Origin: Flavobacterium sp. ZT3R18
GTDB lineage: Bacteria; Bacteroidota; Bacteroidia; Flavobacteriales; Flavobacteriaceae
Direction of reading: 5' to 3'
Length of the DNA: 64,000 bases
Assembly (NCBI RefSeq): GCF_007097385.1
Contig: NZ_VJZS01000010.1
Location: 42,965-106,964, forward strand
The notes below the pieces were generated by a model. It was given only the letters and a program-made list of their open reading frames with translations, made no database searches and was not told the DNA's origin. The translations under genes and the position numbers were made by a program. Below are positions 15,832-26,092 of this stretch, in pieces (position 1 is the first letter of the stretch; each line of letters begins with the position of its first letter).

Positions 15832-16854
15832 TTAAAATTGTATTCGTGCTTTAGAAATAACTGCAGCTGTTTCAAATTTTTCAGATAAAAACTTTTGATA
15901 ACCTACAATTCCAATCATTGCAGCATTATCGGTGGTGTATTCAAATTTAGGGATAAATGTTTTCCAACCGTATTTATTTTCGGTTTCTTTTAATGTGTTT
16001 CGAATTCCGGAATTGGCAGAAACGCCACCACCAATGGCAATTTGTTTGATGCCGGTTTCCTTGACGGCCATTTTTAGTTTATCCATCAAAATTTCAATAA
16101 TGGTATATTGTATAGAAGCACAAATATCATTTAAGTTCTCTTCGACAAAATTAGGATTCTCTATTTTTTTCTTTTGTATAAAATATAAAATAGCTGTTTT
16201 TAATCCGGAGAAACTAAAATCTAATCCCGGTACTTTTGGTTTTGTAAACGGAAATGCTTTGGGATTTCCAAGTTGCGCATATTTGTCAACTAAAGGACCG
16301 CCAGGATAGGGAAGTCCCAGTATTTTTGCACTCTTGTCAAAAGCTTCACCAACCGCATCATCTGTAGTTTCTCCTATAATAGTCATGTCAAAAAAACTAT
16401 TTACCTTCACAATTTGGGTATGACCTCCACTAATGGTCAAAGCCAAAAACGGGAAAGTAGGTTTGTCAAATCCCTCTTCTTCTATAAAATGTGCCAAAAT
16501 GTGGGCGTGCATGTGATTTACTGCAATAAGCGGTATTTGTAGAGCCAGAGCCAATGATTTGGCAAATGAACTTCCAACCAAAAGGGATCCCATAAGTCCC
16601 GGACCTTGTGTAAAAGCAATTGCAGAAAGTTGTTCTTTTTGAATGTTTGCTTTTTTAAGCGCTGCATCTATAACAGGAACTATGTTTTGTTGATGTGCCC
16701 TAGAAGCAAGCTCGGGAACGACACCTCCGTATTGATTGTGAATTAACTGATTAGCCACAACATTAGATAATACTTTATCGTTATGTAAAATGGCTGCAGC
16801 AGTATCATCACATGAACTTTCGATGGCAAGAATAAAGACCTCGGAATTTTGCAT
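15832..16854 (-). CDS. tsaD: tRNA N6-threonylcarbamoyladenosine synthase subunit
   Basis: This 340-aa ASKHA-fold protein is the catalytic subunit of the t6A37 complex. The metal ligands lie in HMHAH (His114 and His118), and the nucleotide site shows IESSCDDTAAA near the N-terminus, SGGHTQ in the middle and GGGVSAN near the C-terminus. The length is standard. It is divergent from tamB with a 116-bp gap that must hold both promoters. Confidence 0.97.
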   Translation of the reverse strand: MQNSEVFILAIESSCDDTAAAILHNDKVLSNVVANQLIHNQYGGVVPELASRAHQQNIVPVIDAALKKANIQKEQLSAIAFTQGPGLMGSLLVGSSFAKSLALALQIPLIAVNHMHAHILAHFIEEEGFDKPTFPFLALTISGGHTQIVKVNSFFDMTIIGETTDDAVGEAFDKSAKILGLPYPGGPLVDKYAQLGNPKAFPFTKPKVPGLDFSFSGLKTAILYFIQKKKIENPNFVEENLNDICASIQYTIIEILMDKLKMAVKETGIKQIAIGGGVSANSGIRNTLKETENKYGWKTFIPKFEYTTDNAAMIGIVGYQKFLSEKFETAAVISKARIQF

Positions 16855-16970
16855 ATATTTAAGGACGAATTTTGGACTAAATTTGATGATTTACTATAAA
16901 AATAGTATTTTTACAGCGATGCCAAAATTAAAGATTTTTTATTTAAGGTATTATCATTTCCATAGACAAA

Positions 16971-19900
16971 ATGTTGTTTTGGAAAAATAAATTAAAAACG
17001 ACCCCTATCAAAAAAATTAAGAAAATAATATTCCGTACGCTACTTGGACTAATATTACTTTTACTAGTACTTTTTATAGCCCTTACTTTGCCTAGTGTTC
17101 AGACAAGAGTGGCACAATACTTCGTTAAAAGCATCAATGAAGATTTCAGAATTCATATTGGTATTGAGGAAGTACAACTCACATTATTTGGAGGTGTTAA
17201 GCTTAAAGAAGTTATAATATTAGATCATCATAAGGATACTTTGATCTATACTAAAAGGATAAATACTTCTATTTTGGGAGCTAAAAGACTTTTAGATGGG
17301 GATTTGCTATTTGGAGATTTGGCCATGGACGGTGTGCTCTTTAATTTAAAAACCTACAAAAAAGAAAAAAAAACGAATCTTGATTATTTTGTTGATGCTT
17401 TCGAAACCGGTGCTCCTCCTTCTAAAAAGCACTTTTTGTTAAAAGCCACAAAAGTAGATTTAACAGATGGTCGCTTCATTTTAACGGATGAAAATAGAGA
17501 GAATCCAAAAGATGTTGATTTTACAAGGCTCAATATGTCGGTAACAAATTTAAAAATTTATGGGCCTGAGGTTTATGCAAACATCAAAAAAATGTCCTTT
17601 TTGGATCATAGAGGTTTGTATGTTGAGAATCTAACGGGGATCTATAGTTTTACCCAAACACAAATGAAACTCGAAAAATTCGAAATTAAAACTAAAGAAT
17701 CGAGCATAAAAGGAGATGCAGCGTTAAATTATGTTATTGATGATTTTGCCTATTTTACGGATAAAGTTGACTTTGATTTCAAAATTAAGTCCGGTCTTTT
17801 GGCGTCTAATGATGTTCGTTATTTTTATAATGAGTTAGGAAAATATCAATATTTTAAAATCAAAGCTCGTATAAAAGGACCTCTAAATAATCTAAAACTA
17901 CTGGATTTAAAGCTAAAAGACAATCGAGGGACTGAATTGGAGGGTTTTATTAATTTCAAAAACCTTTTAGGGAATAAAGATCAAAAATTTTATATGAATG
18001 GTAAGTTTGATAAACTAAATTCTAGTTATGATGATTTAGTTAGTATCCTGCCCAATGTTTTAGGGAAGCAACTACCGGTTATATTAAAAAAATTAGGCGA
18101 CATTTCAATAGTAGGGAATGCTCAGATAACGACTACATCTATAAAATCTAATCTTGCTATGACTACCGCTTTGGGGCATGTTAAATCTAATTTTAAGATT
18201 AAAGACATGGATCAAAGTAATAAAGCAGCTTATGTAGGTTATGTTGTTTTGAATGATTTTAATATTGGAACCCTTTTGGATAATAAAGATTTGTCTAAAG
18301 TAAGTTTGAATATAGATGTTGATGGAAAAGGATTCTCCGAAAAATATTTGAACACCGCGTTAAAAGGATCTGTTTCAAAATTTGATTATAATAAGTACAC
18401 CTATAGTAACATCGTTTTAAATGGTAATTTTAAATTGCCATTGTACAAAGGAAATGTTACTGTTAACGATCCAAATTTAAAATTGAATTTTGATGGTTTG
18501 CTCGATTTTAGTAAAAAAGACAGTAAACATGATTTTAATATCAATATAGAAAGAGCTGAATTGCGTAAATTGAAGTTTGTAAATGATAGCATTTCTCTTT
18601 TTAAAGGAAATATAATTGTTAATACACAAGGGAATTCAATTGAAGATATTGAAGGTAATGTTTATGTGAATAATGCGACCTACACCAATTCTAAAGATAC
18701 GTATCAGTTTAATGATTTTAATATCAATTCTAAGTTTGATGCGGGAAGGGTTAGAACTATAAAATTCAATTCGCCCGATATTACTGACGGGGAAGTGGTG
18801 GGTAAATATAAATTTTCGGATTTAAAGAATTTAGTTTCTAATTCATTAGGAAGTCTTTATACTAATTATCGACCTGTAAAAGTAAATAAAGGGCAGTTTT
18901 TAAAATTTAATTTTTCTGTTAATAGTAAAATAGTTGAAGTGTTTTTTCCTCAAGTTTCAATTAGTTCCAATACAATAGTAAAAGGAAGTATTAATTCGGA
19001 TAATAATGATTTTAAATTCAATTTTAATTCCCCTGTGATCAAAGCGGCTGAAAACACTTTTGATAATGTCAGAATTTCAATTGACAATAAAAATCCGCTG
19101 TACAATGCCTATATCGAGTTAGACAGCATTAAAACAAAGATGTATAAAATTCGTGATTTTAGTTTGATCAATGTTACTTCAAAAGATACTTTGTTCTTTC
19201 GTACAGAATTTAAGGGAGGGACAAAAGGAGAGGATAATTTTAATCTGGATTTGTACCATACCATGGATAAGGAGAATAAAAATGTGATTGGTTTTAGTAA
19301 ATCAGAAATTAAAATAAAAAATAGTTTGTGGTTTCTGAATGAATTGAATTTGTCTAATAATAGAGTGGTATTTGATAAAGAATTAAAAGAATTTCGTTTA
19401 GATGATTTTATTTTATCCAATAAAAAACAGGAGATTACATTTAACGGAGTTATTAAAGGAAAAGATTATAAAGATTTAAAGCTGCATTTTAAAGACGTTA
19501 ATATAAATGATTGGGTATCCGCACAAGAAAGTTTTACTGTATTTGGTAATTTAAATGGGGAAGTCAATTATAAGCAAAATAAACAGATTTATGAGCCTAC
19601 CGCTTCAATTGTGGTAGATAATTTGAAAGTGAATGACCATGAGTTGGGAATTTTAAATTTTGATATACGTGGAGATGAGGATTTAAAAAAGTTCACTTTA
19701 TATTCATCAATTGAAAGCGAGAATTTTGAGTCTTTTAATGCAGATGGAAGTTTTGAAATAGAAGATGAAGCGACTGTGTTTGATTTAAATCTGAAATTTG
19801 ATCGTTTTAATTTGGCTACTTTAAGTTCTTTAGGGGGAGATGTGATATCTAATATTAGAGGATATGTTTCTGGAAATACAACTATTGGAGGTACGATAAA

Positions 19901-21500
19901 AAAACCTGAAATCAATGGAAGACTTTATGTGAATGAAGGGGGATTGTCTATTCCATATCTAAACGTTGATTATGCATTGAATGATAAAACCATTATTGAT
20001 TTAACCGGCGAAAAATTCTTATTCAGAAATACTACCCTTACCGATACAAAATATAAAACCACAGGAACATTGAATGGGGTTGTGGAGCATAATAATTTTT
20101 CGGATTGGAAATTGGATTTGACAGTAAATTCAAAAAGGTTTCTGGCTTTGGATACCAAGGACAGTGAAGATGCTGCTTATTTTGGAACGGCATTCATTGA
20201 TGGTAAAGCTACCATTAAAGGGCCTACGGATGCACTGTTTATAAAGGTAGATGCAAAATCTGAAAAAGGTACAGCCGTAAAAATTCCGATCAATAATGCA
20301 GAAAGTGTAAGCGAAAACAGTTTTATCCATTTTGTAACGCCTAAGGAGAAATTCAATTTGCAAAAAGGTATTGTTGAAAATACAAAGAAATACAATGGAC
20401 TAGAATTAGAGTTTGATTTCGAAATAACTCCAAATGCCGAGGTTGAAGTTATATTGGATAGAAATTCTGGGCATGGAATGAAAGGAAGAGGAAATGGAAC
20501 GTTACTGTTTAAAATTAACACTTTAGGTAAATTTAATATGTGGGGCGATTTCTTGCCATTTGATGGGACTTATAATTTTAAATACGGTGGGATAATTGAC
20601 AAGAAATTCAAGGTGAAAAAAGGCGGATCGATTATTTGGGAAGGAAACCCATTGAAAGCGCAATTAAATCTAGAAGCAGTTTATAAAATATCGGCAAATC
20701 CAGCATTATTATTAGAGAGTTCGAGTGTCAATAAAAAAGTTCCCGTTGAAGTTGTAATTGGTATTCGTGGTGATTTAACGAGACCAGAGCCTGATTTTAT
20801 GATTGATTTCCCAACGGTTACCAGTGTTTTAAGATCAGAATTAGAAACTGAATTAGCCGATAAAGATGTGCGTCAAACTCAGGCTTTGTATTTATTGTCT
20901 ACAGGGAGTTTTTTAAGTAAAGATGGAACTAATCAAGTAGGTGCGTCAAGTTTGTACGAAACGGCCTCAGGGATGTTAGGTAATATTGTGCAATCGAACG
21001 ATGAAACTTTCGAGATGAATTTTAATGTTGTTACGGCAGATAAAAGACCCGGAAAAGAAACGGATGGAAGATTTGAGGCTGTTGTTTCTTCTAAAGTTAA
21101 TGAAAGAATAACTATAAACGGAAAGATAGGTGTGCCTTTTGGAGGCGTGAATGAATCTGCGGTTGTTGGCGATATTGATATTAAGTATAGAGTTAATGAG
21201 GATGGTTCTTTTAATTTACACGTATTCAATAAAGAAAACGATATTAACTATGTTGGTCAAGAAATAGGATATACCCAAGGAGGTGGACTTATTTATGAAG
21301 TCGATTTTGATACTTTCAGGGAGTTGGTCGATAAGATGTTTAAAAGTAATAAATTAACAAAACCCACTAAAGGAAAAACGGATGCAGAGAATCCAGATTC
21401 TAATTTAAATCCAGATTTTATTAATTTTTCTAAACCCAAAAGTCCTAAAGCGGATAAGCCTAAAATAAATCAAGACGGGGTGCTCCCGGAAGAGGATTAA
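16971..21500 (+). CDS. tamB: translocation and assembly module TamB / AsmA-like
   Basis: This 1509-aa inner-membrane-anchored protein has one N-terminal membrane segment (about residues 19-41) followed by a very long beta-rich periplasmic region, as in the AsmA/TamB lipid-transfer superfamily. The C-terminal TamB (DUF490) domain occupies about residues 1050-1440. In other bacteria such proteins bridge the envelope and move phospholipid or help outer-membrane protein assembly. The last 60 residues are Lys/Pro/Asp-rich and probably disordered. No tamA is adjacent. Confidence 0.93.
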   Translation: MLFWKNKLKTTPIKKIKKIIFRTLLGLILLLLVLFIALTLPSVQTRVAQYFVKSINEDFRIHIGIEEVQLTLFGGVKLKEVIILDHHKDTLIYTKRINTSILGAKRLLDGDLLFGDLAMDGVLFNLKTYKKEKKTNLDYFVDAFETGAPPSKKHFLLKATKVDLTDGRFILTDENRENPKDVDFTRLNMSVTNLKIYGPEVYANIKKMSFLDHRGLYVENLTGIYSFTQTQMKLEKFEIKTKESSIKGDAALNYVIDDFAYFTDKVDFDFKIKSGLLASNDVRYFYNELGKYQYFKIKARIKGPLNNLKLLDLKLKDNRGTELEGFINFKNLLGNKDQKFYMNGKFDKLNSSYDDLVSILPNVLGKQLPVILKKLGDISIVGNAQITTTSIKSNLAMTTALGHVKSNFKIKDMDQSNKAAYVGYVVLNDFNIGTLLDNKDLSKVSLNIDVDGKGFSEKYLNTALKGSVSKFDYNKYTYSNIVLNGNFKLPLYKGNVTVNDPNLKLNFDGLLDFSKKDSKHDFNINIERAELRKLKFVNDSISLFKGNIIVNTQGNSIEDIEGNVYVNNATYTNSKDTYQFNDFNINSKFDAGRVRTIKFNSPDITDGEVVGKYKFSDLKNLVSNSLGSLYTNYRPVKVNKGQFLKFNFSVNSKIVEVFFPQVSISSNTIVKGSINSDNNDFKFNFNSPVIKAAENTFDNVRISIDNKNPLYNAYIELDSIKTKMYKIRDFSLINVTSKDTLFFRTEFKGGTKGEDNFNLDLYHTMDKENKNVIGFSKSEIKIKNSLWFLNELNLSNNRVVFDKELKEFRLDDFILSNKKQEITFNGVIKGKDYKDLKLHFKDVNINDWVSAQESFTVFGNLNGEVNYKQNKQIYEPTASIVVDNLKVNDHELGILNFDIRGDEDLKKFTLYSSIESENFESFNADGSFEIEDEATVFDLNLKFDRFNLATLSSLGGDVISNIRGYVSGNTTIGGTIKKPEINGRLYVNEGGLSIPYLNVDYALNDKTIIDLTGEKFLFRNTTLTDTKYKTTGTLNGVVEHNNFSDWKLDLTVNSKRFLALDTKDSEDAAYFGTAFIDGKATIKGPTDALFIKVDAKSEKGTAVKIPINNAESVSENSFIHFVTPKEKFNLQKGIVENTKKYNGLELEFDFEITPNAEVEVILDRNSGHGMKGRGNGTLLFKINTLGKFNMWGDFLPFDGTYNFKYGGIIDKKFKVKKGGSIIWEGNPLKAQLNLEAVYKISANPALLLESSSVNKKVPVEVVIGIRGDLTRPEPDFMIDFPTVTSVLRSELETELADKDVRQTQALYLLSTGSFLSKDGTNQVGASSLYETASGMLGNIVQSNDETFEMNFNVVTADKRPGKETDGRFEAVVSSKVNERITINGKIGVPFGGVNESAVVGDIDIKYRVNEDGSFNLHVFNKENDINYVGQEIGYTQGGGLIYEVDFDTFRELVDKMFKSNKLTKPTKGKTDAENPDSNLNPDFINFSKPKSPKADKPKINQDGVLPEED

Positions 21501-21967
21501 AATTATTCTAATTGTAATTTTCCAACAAGTTGAAATGACGGTTGGGAAAACTTCATCCTAACAGGTTTTGTCAACCAAGCTGTTAGGATAGACATCATTT
21601 TTTTTACTAAATCAATAGTATTGCAAATAACTATCGGGATAGTACCTTCTGTACAATAACTTAACTAATTGCGTTTTTTTAATTTTAGTAAAATTTATAC
21701 TAGTAAATTTTGCTAAAAAAATACACATATTCCCAAAAGTGTGTAAAAGATGCAGTGTGAAGGCAAATTAAATTTTAATCCTTTAAAAATCCGAGGTATT
21801 AAATGGTAGGTTTTCCTTCAAAATCACAAATAAAATTCAAGTTTTTTTGTTTAAAAAAAAACTTATCAACGAAAACGTTTGAATTAGAGTAGCTTTATTA
21901 AAATGTTAGAAGAACAGCTGCCATAGTTCATTTTGTTTGCTAATTTTACCATTTAATACTTAAAAAA
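21501..21967. other. intergenic region between tamB and pfkA
   Basis: It holds a 10-bp hairpin (21555-21589), a small palindrome ACTATCGGGATAGT (21630-21643) and, 87 bp before pfkA, the palindrome AAACGTTT (21873-21880). No gene is seen. Confidence 0.6.
21555..21606 (+). terminator. probable tamB terminator
   Basis: ATCCTAACAG (21555-21564) and CTGTTAGGAT (21580-21589) pair perfectly over 10 bp around a 15-nt loop. A T-run follows after 8 nt, so termination is likely but not textbook. Confidence 0.55.
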
Positions 21968-22954
21968 ATGTCAAAAACAATAAAAAAGATAGGTGTTCTT
22001 ACATCTGGAGGAGACTCTCCGGGTATGAATGCCGCCATTAGATCAGTTGTTCGTACATGTGCTTATCATTCTATTGGATGTATCGGGATTTATAGAGGAT
22101 ATCAAGGAATGATAGAAGGGGATTTCAAAGAAATGGGACCTCGAAGTGTAAATAATATTGTAAACAAAGGTGGAACTATATTAAAATCAGCTCGGTCTCT
22201 TGATTTTAAAACCGCAGAAGGTCGTGCAAAAGCACATCAAAATCTTTTAAAAGCTGGAATCGATGCATTAGTTGTAATAGGTGGTGATGGATCTTTTACT
22301 GGAGCATTGTTATTTAATACAGAATATAACTTTCCTGTAATTGGAATTCCTGGAACTATTGATAATGATATATTTGGGACCAGTCATACACTAGGTTATG
22401 ATACCGCCTTGAATACTGTTGTAGAAGTTATCGATAAAATTCGTGATACTGCCAGTTCGCATAACAGATTGTTTCTTATTGAGGTAATGGGACGCGATGC
22501 AGGACACATTGCTTTGAATGCAGGAATAGGTGCAGGAGCCGAAGAAATTCTTATTCCCGAGGAAGATTTAGGATTAGATCGATTATTAGAATCTCTAAGA
22601 AAAAGTAAAGCAGCAGGAAAATCATCTAGTATTGTTGTAATTGCCGAAGGAGATAAAATTGGTAAATCAGTATTTGAACTTAAGGATTATGTGGAGTCAA
22701 ATTTACCAGAATATGATGTTCGTGTTTCGGTATTGGGACACATGCAGCGTGGTGGTGCACCATCTTGTTTTGATCGAGTTCTAGCGAGTCGTCTTGGTGT
22801 TAAAGCTGTAGAATCCTTATTAGAAGGGAAATCAAATTATATGGTTGGAATATTATGTGATAAAATTGGTCTTACTCCATTGGAGCAAGCTATAAAAGGG
22901 CATACTGAAATTGATAGAGAATTATTGAGGGTTTCAGATATTATGTCTACATAA
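21968..22954 (+). CDS. pfkA: ATP-dependent 6-phosphofructokinase
   Basis: This 328-aa glycolytic enzyme phosphorylates fructose 6-phosphate. The motifs are intact: TSGGDSPGMNA (residues 12-22), VIGGDGS (about 98-104), the catalytic GIPGTIDNDI (about 124-133), MGRDAGHIA and LGHMQRGG. The Gly after GGD in GGDGS marks the ATP-dependent rather than the pyrophosphate type. Length and domain order are normal. gap follows 188 bp downstream, forming a small glycolytic cluster. Confidence 0.97.
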   Translation: MSKTIKKIGVLTSGGDSPGMNAAIRSVVRTCAYHSIGCIGIYRGYQGMIEGDFKEMGPRSVNNIVNKGGTILKSARSLDFKTAEGRAKAHQNLLKAGIDALVVIGGDGSFTGALLFNTEYNFPVIGIPGTIDNDIFGTSHTLGYDTALNTVVEVIDKIRDTASSHNRLFLIEVMGRDAGHIALNAGIGAGAEEILIPEEDLGLDRLLESLRKSKAAGKSSSIVVIAEGDKIGKSVFELKDYVESNLPEYDVRVSVLGHMQRGGAPSCFDRVLASRLGVKAVESLLEGKSNYMVGILCDKIGLTPLEQAIKGHTEIDRELLRVSDIMST

Positions 22955-22962
22955 AAAATGCT

Positions 22963-23069
22963 AACTATTCAGTAGATGCTAAGATTGCAAGATACTAATT
23001 TTTTAAGATTTAAGTGAGTTTTTTTTTAAATTAAAAACCGTGGCATCTAAATTGAAGTACAGAATAGTT
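22963..23069. repeat. nested inverted repeats between pfkA and gap
   Basis: AACTATTC (22963-22970) pairs with GAATAGTT (23062-23069), and inside it TAGATGC (22973-22979) pairs with GCATCTA (23043-23049). Together they could close one long interrupted hairpin over the whole intergenic region. Confidence 0.5.
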
Positions 23070-23136
23070 AAAAAAAGATGAAGTTTATTGTGAGGAAATT
23101 AGACTTTAATTAAGTTGAACAATAACAAAAAATTAA

Positions 23137-24147
<1,011 letters not shown>

Positions 24148-24162
24148 TTTTTTTAAATTTAC

Positions 24163-24200
24163 AAAATCCCATTAGGTAACATTAATGGGATTTTATTTTT
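24163..24200 (+). terminator. terminator of gap
   Basis: AAAATCCCATTA and TAATGGGATTTT form a perfect 12-bp stem with an 8-nt loop, followed by a T-rich run. Confidence 0.92.
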
Positions 24201-24340
24201 TGTTCGATTTTACAATATTCAAATTTAGTGTTGAGTTTAATGTGGGAAAAGCGACAAGATTTACAATAGATTAACCAAAAAAAAACATGAAGTGAGCATG
24301 ACTTGATTGATAGGGAATATCAATGTAATATGCGACCCGA

Positions 24341-24360
24341 GTACCGATAGCTATCGGTAC
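24341..24360. repeat. 20-bp perfect palindrome
   Basis: GTACCGATAGCTATCGGTAC is a perfect palindrome upstream of the kinase gene. The core CCGATAGCTATCGG recurs at 33535-33552, which points to a dispersed element. Confidence 0.85.
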
Positions 24361-24405
24361 GAATAGGCGAAGCAATTCCATGCGACCATAAAAAATAAAA
24401 CACAT

Positions 24406-25257
24406 ATGAAATTAATAGTTGACAGTGGTTCTACTAAAGCAGATTGGATTGCTATAGATGAAGAGGGAAAAGTTTTGTTTACTACACAAACATTAGGTTT
24501 AAATCCAGAAATTCTCAACGAAGAGGAAATAATAGAACGATTAAATGACCGATTTGATATTTTACAGAATAAAAAAACAACTACCCATTTATTTTTCTAT
24601 GGTGCGGGTTGTGGTACCGATAGAATGAAATTGATGCTTTCTCAGCTTTTTCAAGTCTATTTTCCAAATGCCATAGTTGTGGTTGAGGAGGATACTTATG
24701 CAGCAGTTTATGCAACTACTCCAAAAGGTGAAAAAGCAATCGTTAGTATATTAGGAACGGGTTCAAATTGCAGTTATTTTGACGGACACGCGCTACATCA
24801 AAAAGTACAATCTTTGGGGTATATCGTAATGGATGATTGTAGTGGTAATGTTTTTGGAAAAGAATTAATTAGAAAATACTATTTTAATAAAATGCCAAAA
24901 GAATTAGCGGAACTTTTTGAAAAAGAGTACAACGTTGATCCTGATTTTATTAAAAATAAATTATATAAGGAGTCAAATCCAAATGCTTATTTGGCAACTT
25001 TTGCAAAATTCTTAATCCAAAATAAAGAAAATGAGTTTTGTAAAAAAATAATTTTTAAAGGGATGAAGTCTTTTATAAAAAATTATATCAAACAATTTGA
25101 AAATTGTAAAGAGCTTCCTGTGCATTTTGTAGGTTCTATTGCTTTTTACTTGAAAGATGAATTAGCCGAAATTTTCGAAAAACACGAATTACAACTGGGT
25201 AATGTTCTAAGAAGGCCTATAGATGGTTTAATAGCGTATCATGCCGCTAATGTGTAG
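24406..25257 (+). CDS. BadF/BadG-type ATPase, N-acetylglucosamine kinase-like
   Basis: This 283-aa ASKHA-fold sugar kinase has the phosphate-1 motif DSGSTKADW at residues 6-14, a second phosphate motif SILGTGSN (about 118-125) and the MDDCSGNVFG segment near 143-152. Bacteroidota homologues are annotated as N-acetylglucosamine kinase and serve amino-sugar salvage from peptidoglycan or chitin. No transporter or deacetylase lies next to it, so the sugar is inferred from family only. Confidence 0.85.
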   Translation: MKLIVDSGSTKADWIAIDEEGKVLFTTQTLGLNPEILNEEEIIERLNDRFDILQNKKTTTHLFFYGAGCGTDRMKLMLSQLFQVYFPNAIVVVEEDTYAAVYATTPKGEKAIVSILGTGSNCSYFDGHALHQKVQSLGYIVMDDCSGNVFGKELIRKYYFNKMPKELAELFEKEYNVDPDFIKNKLYKESNPNAYLATFAKFLIQNKENEFCKKIIFKGMKSFIKNYIKQFENCKELPVHFVGSIAFYLKDELAEIFEKHELQLGNVLRRPIDGLIAYHAANV

Positions 25258-25330
25258 TAGTTTCAGTGTTCAGTTTTTTAGTATTCAGTTACCACACTGT
25301 TGAAAACTGAACACTAAAAAACACTAATCA
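25258..25330. repeat. hairpin-forming CAGTTTT/AAAACTG repeat
   Basis: AGTGTTCAGTTTT (25265-25277) pairs perfectly with AAAACTGAACACT (25303-25315) over 13 bp. It separates convergent genes and may end both transcripts. Related CAGTTTTCAG and CTGAAAACTG words recur at 30031-30230. Confidence 0.7.
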
Positions 25331-25711
25331 CTAAAAAATAGCAATCATAGATATTTCTACATTTACGTTTTTTGGCAAACAGGCCACTTGAACCGTTTCA
25401 CGTGCTGGAGCGGTTTTTTCGTCAAAATAAGACCCGTAAATGGCATTGATACTCCCAAAATCATTCATATTCATAATGAAAATGGTTGTTTTTACCACGT
25501 TTTCAAATGTCATTCCAGCTGCTTCGAGAACGGCTTTCATGTTTTCCATCACTTGTTTGGTTTCTACTTCAATGTTTTCAATTACTAATTCCATTGTTGC
25601 AGGATTCAACGCAATTTGTCCTGAAGTGTACAATGTATCTCCTTTTAAAACGGCTTGGTTATAAGGTCCAATTGGTGCTGGAGCCTTTTCGGTGTAAATT
25701 ATTTTTTTCAT
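25331..25711 (-). CDS. ridA: RidA-family enamine/imine deaminase
   Basis: This 126-aa homotrimeric protein of the YjgF/YER057c/UK114 family hydrolyses reactive enamines and imines such as 2-aminoacrylate. The key Arg104 in APARETVQVACLP and Glu119 near the C-terminus in VEISMIA match the active site of RidA. GPYNQA and the YTSGQI stretch are also typical. The length is standard. It is convergent with the kinase gene, with a hairpin between them. Confidence 0.93.
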   Translation of the reverse strand: MKKIIYTEKAPAPIGPYNQAVLKGDTLYTSGQIALNPATMELVIENIEVETKQVMENMKAVLEAAGMTFENVVKTTIFIMNMNDFGSINAIYGSYFDEKTAPARETVQVACLPKNVNVEISMIAIF

Positions 25712-26092
25712 AAATACAAAGTTATTGGTTATCTCTAAATGATTTGTCGATTATTGAAAAAAAATCCCCGCAGTTAAGAGGAAATTTTTAATGTTTTCTG
25801 CTAAATTCCATAATAAGTAATAAGAAAAATAGGTTGTCGTATTTTATAATGATAAATTTTAATAAGCATTGAGGTCTTTATTAAATCGAAATACGACATT
25901 ATTTCATGTCCATTACTAAAACAGCATTTTCAACTTATATTCCTTTTATAGAAAATAAAAATTACCACTCTCGAAAGATTTACCATATAAGAATATAAGA
26001 AAAGATAAGCTATTGTTTTTTACATCCTAGCTTAAATGACCTTATATTCTTATATGGTTAAAATTAAATGCTGTTAATCTTGGAATATAGTC
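25712..26092. other. intergenic region containing an 18-bp inverted repeat
   Basis: No gene is seen. The right half is a cruciform-like element (25982-26058), described separately, and the left half is AT-rich without clear signals. Confidence 0.5.
25982..26058. repeat. 77-bp nested inverted repeat
   Basis: ACCATATAAGAATATAAG (25982-25999) and its exact complement (26041-26058) form an 18-bp stem. Inside, TAAGCTA (26006-26012) pairs with TAGCTTA (26028-26034). It lies 35 bp past the lptD stop. It could act as a terminator, but its size and nesting are more like a small dispersed element. Confidence 0.8.

Noticed and set aside
24406..25257. Benzoyl-CoA reductase or 2-hydroxyglutaryl-CoA activator
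   Set aside because: The BadF/BadG fold is shared, but the Fe-S cysteines of activators are missing and no reductase subunits lie nearby.
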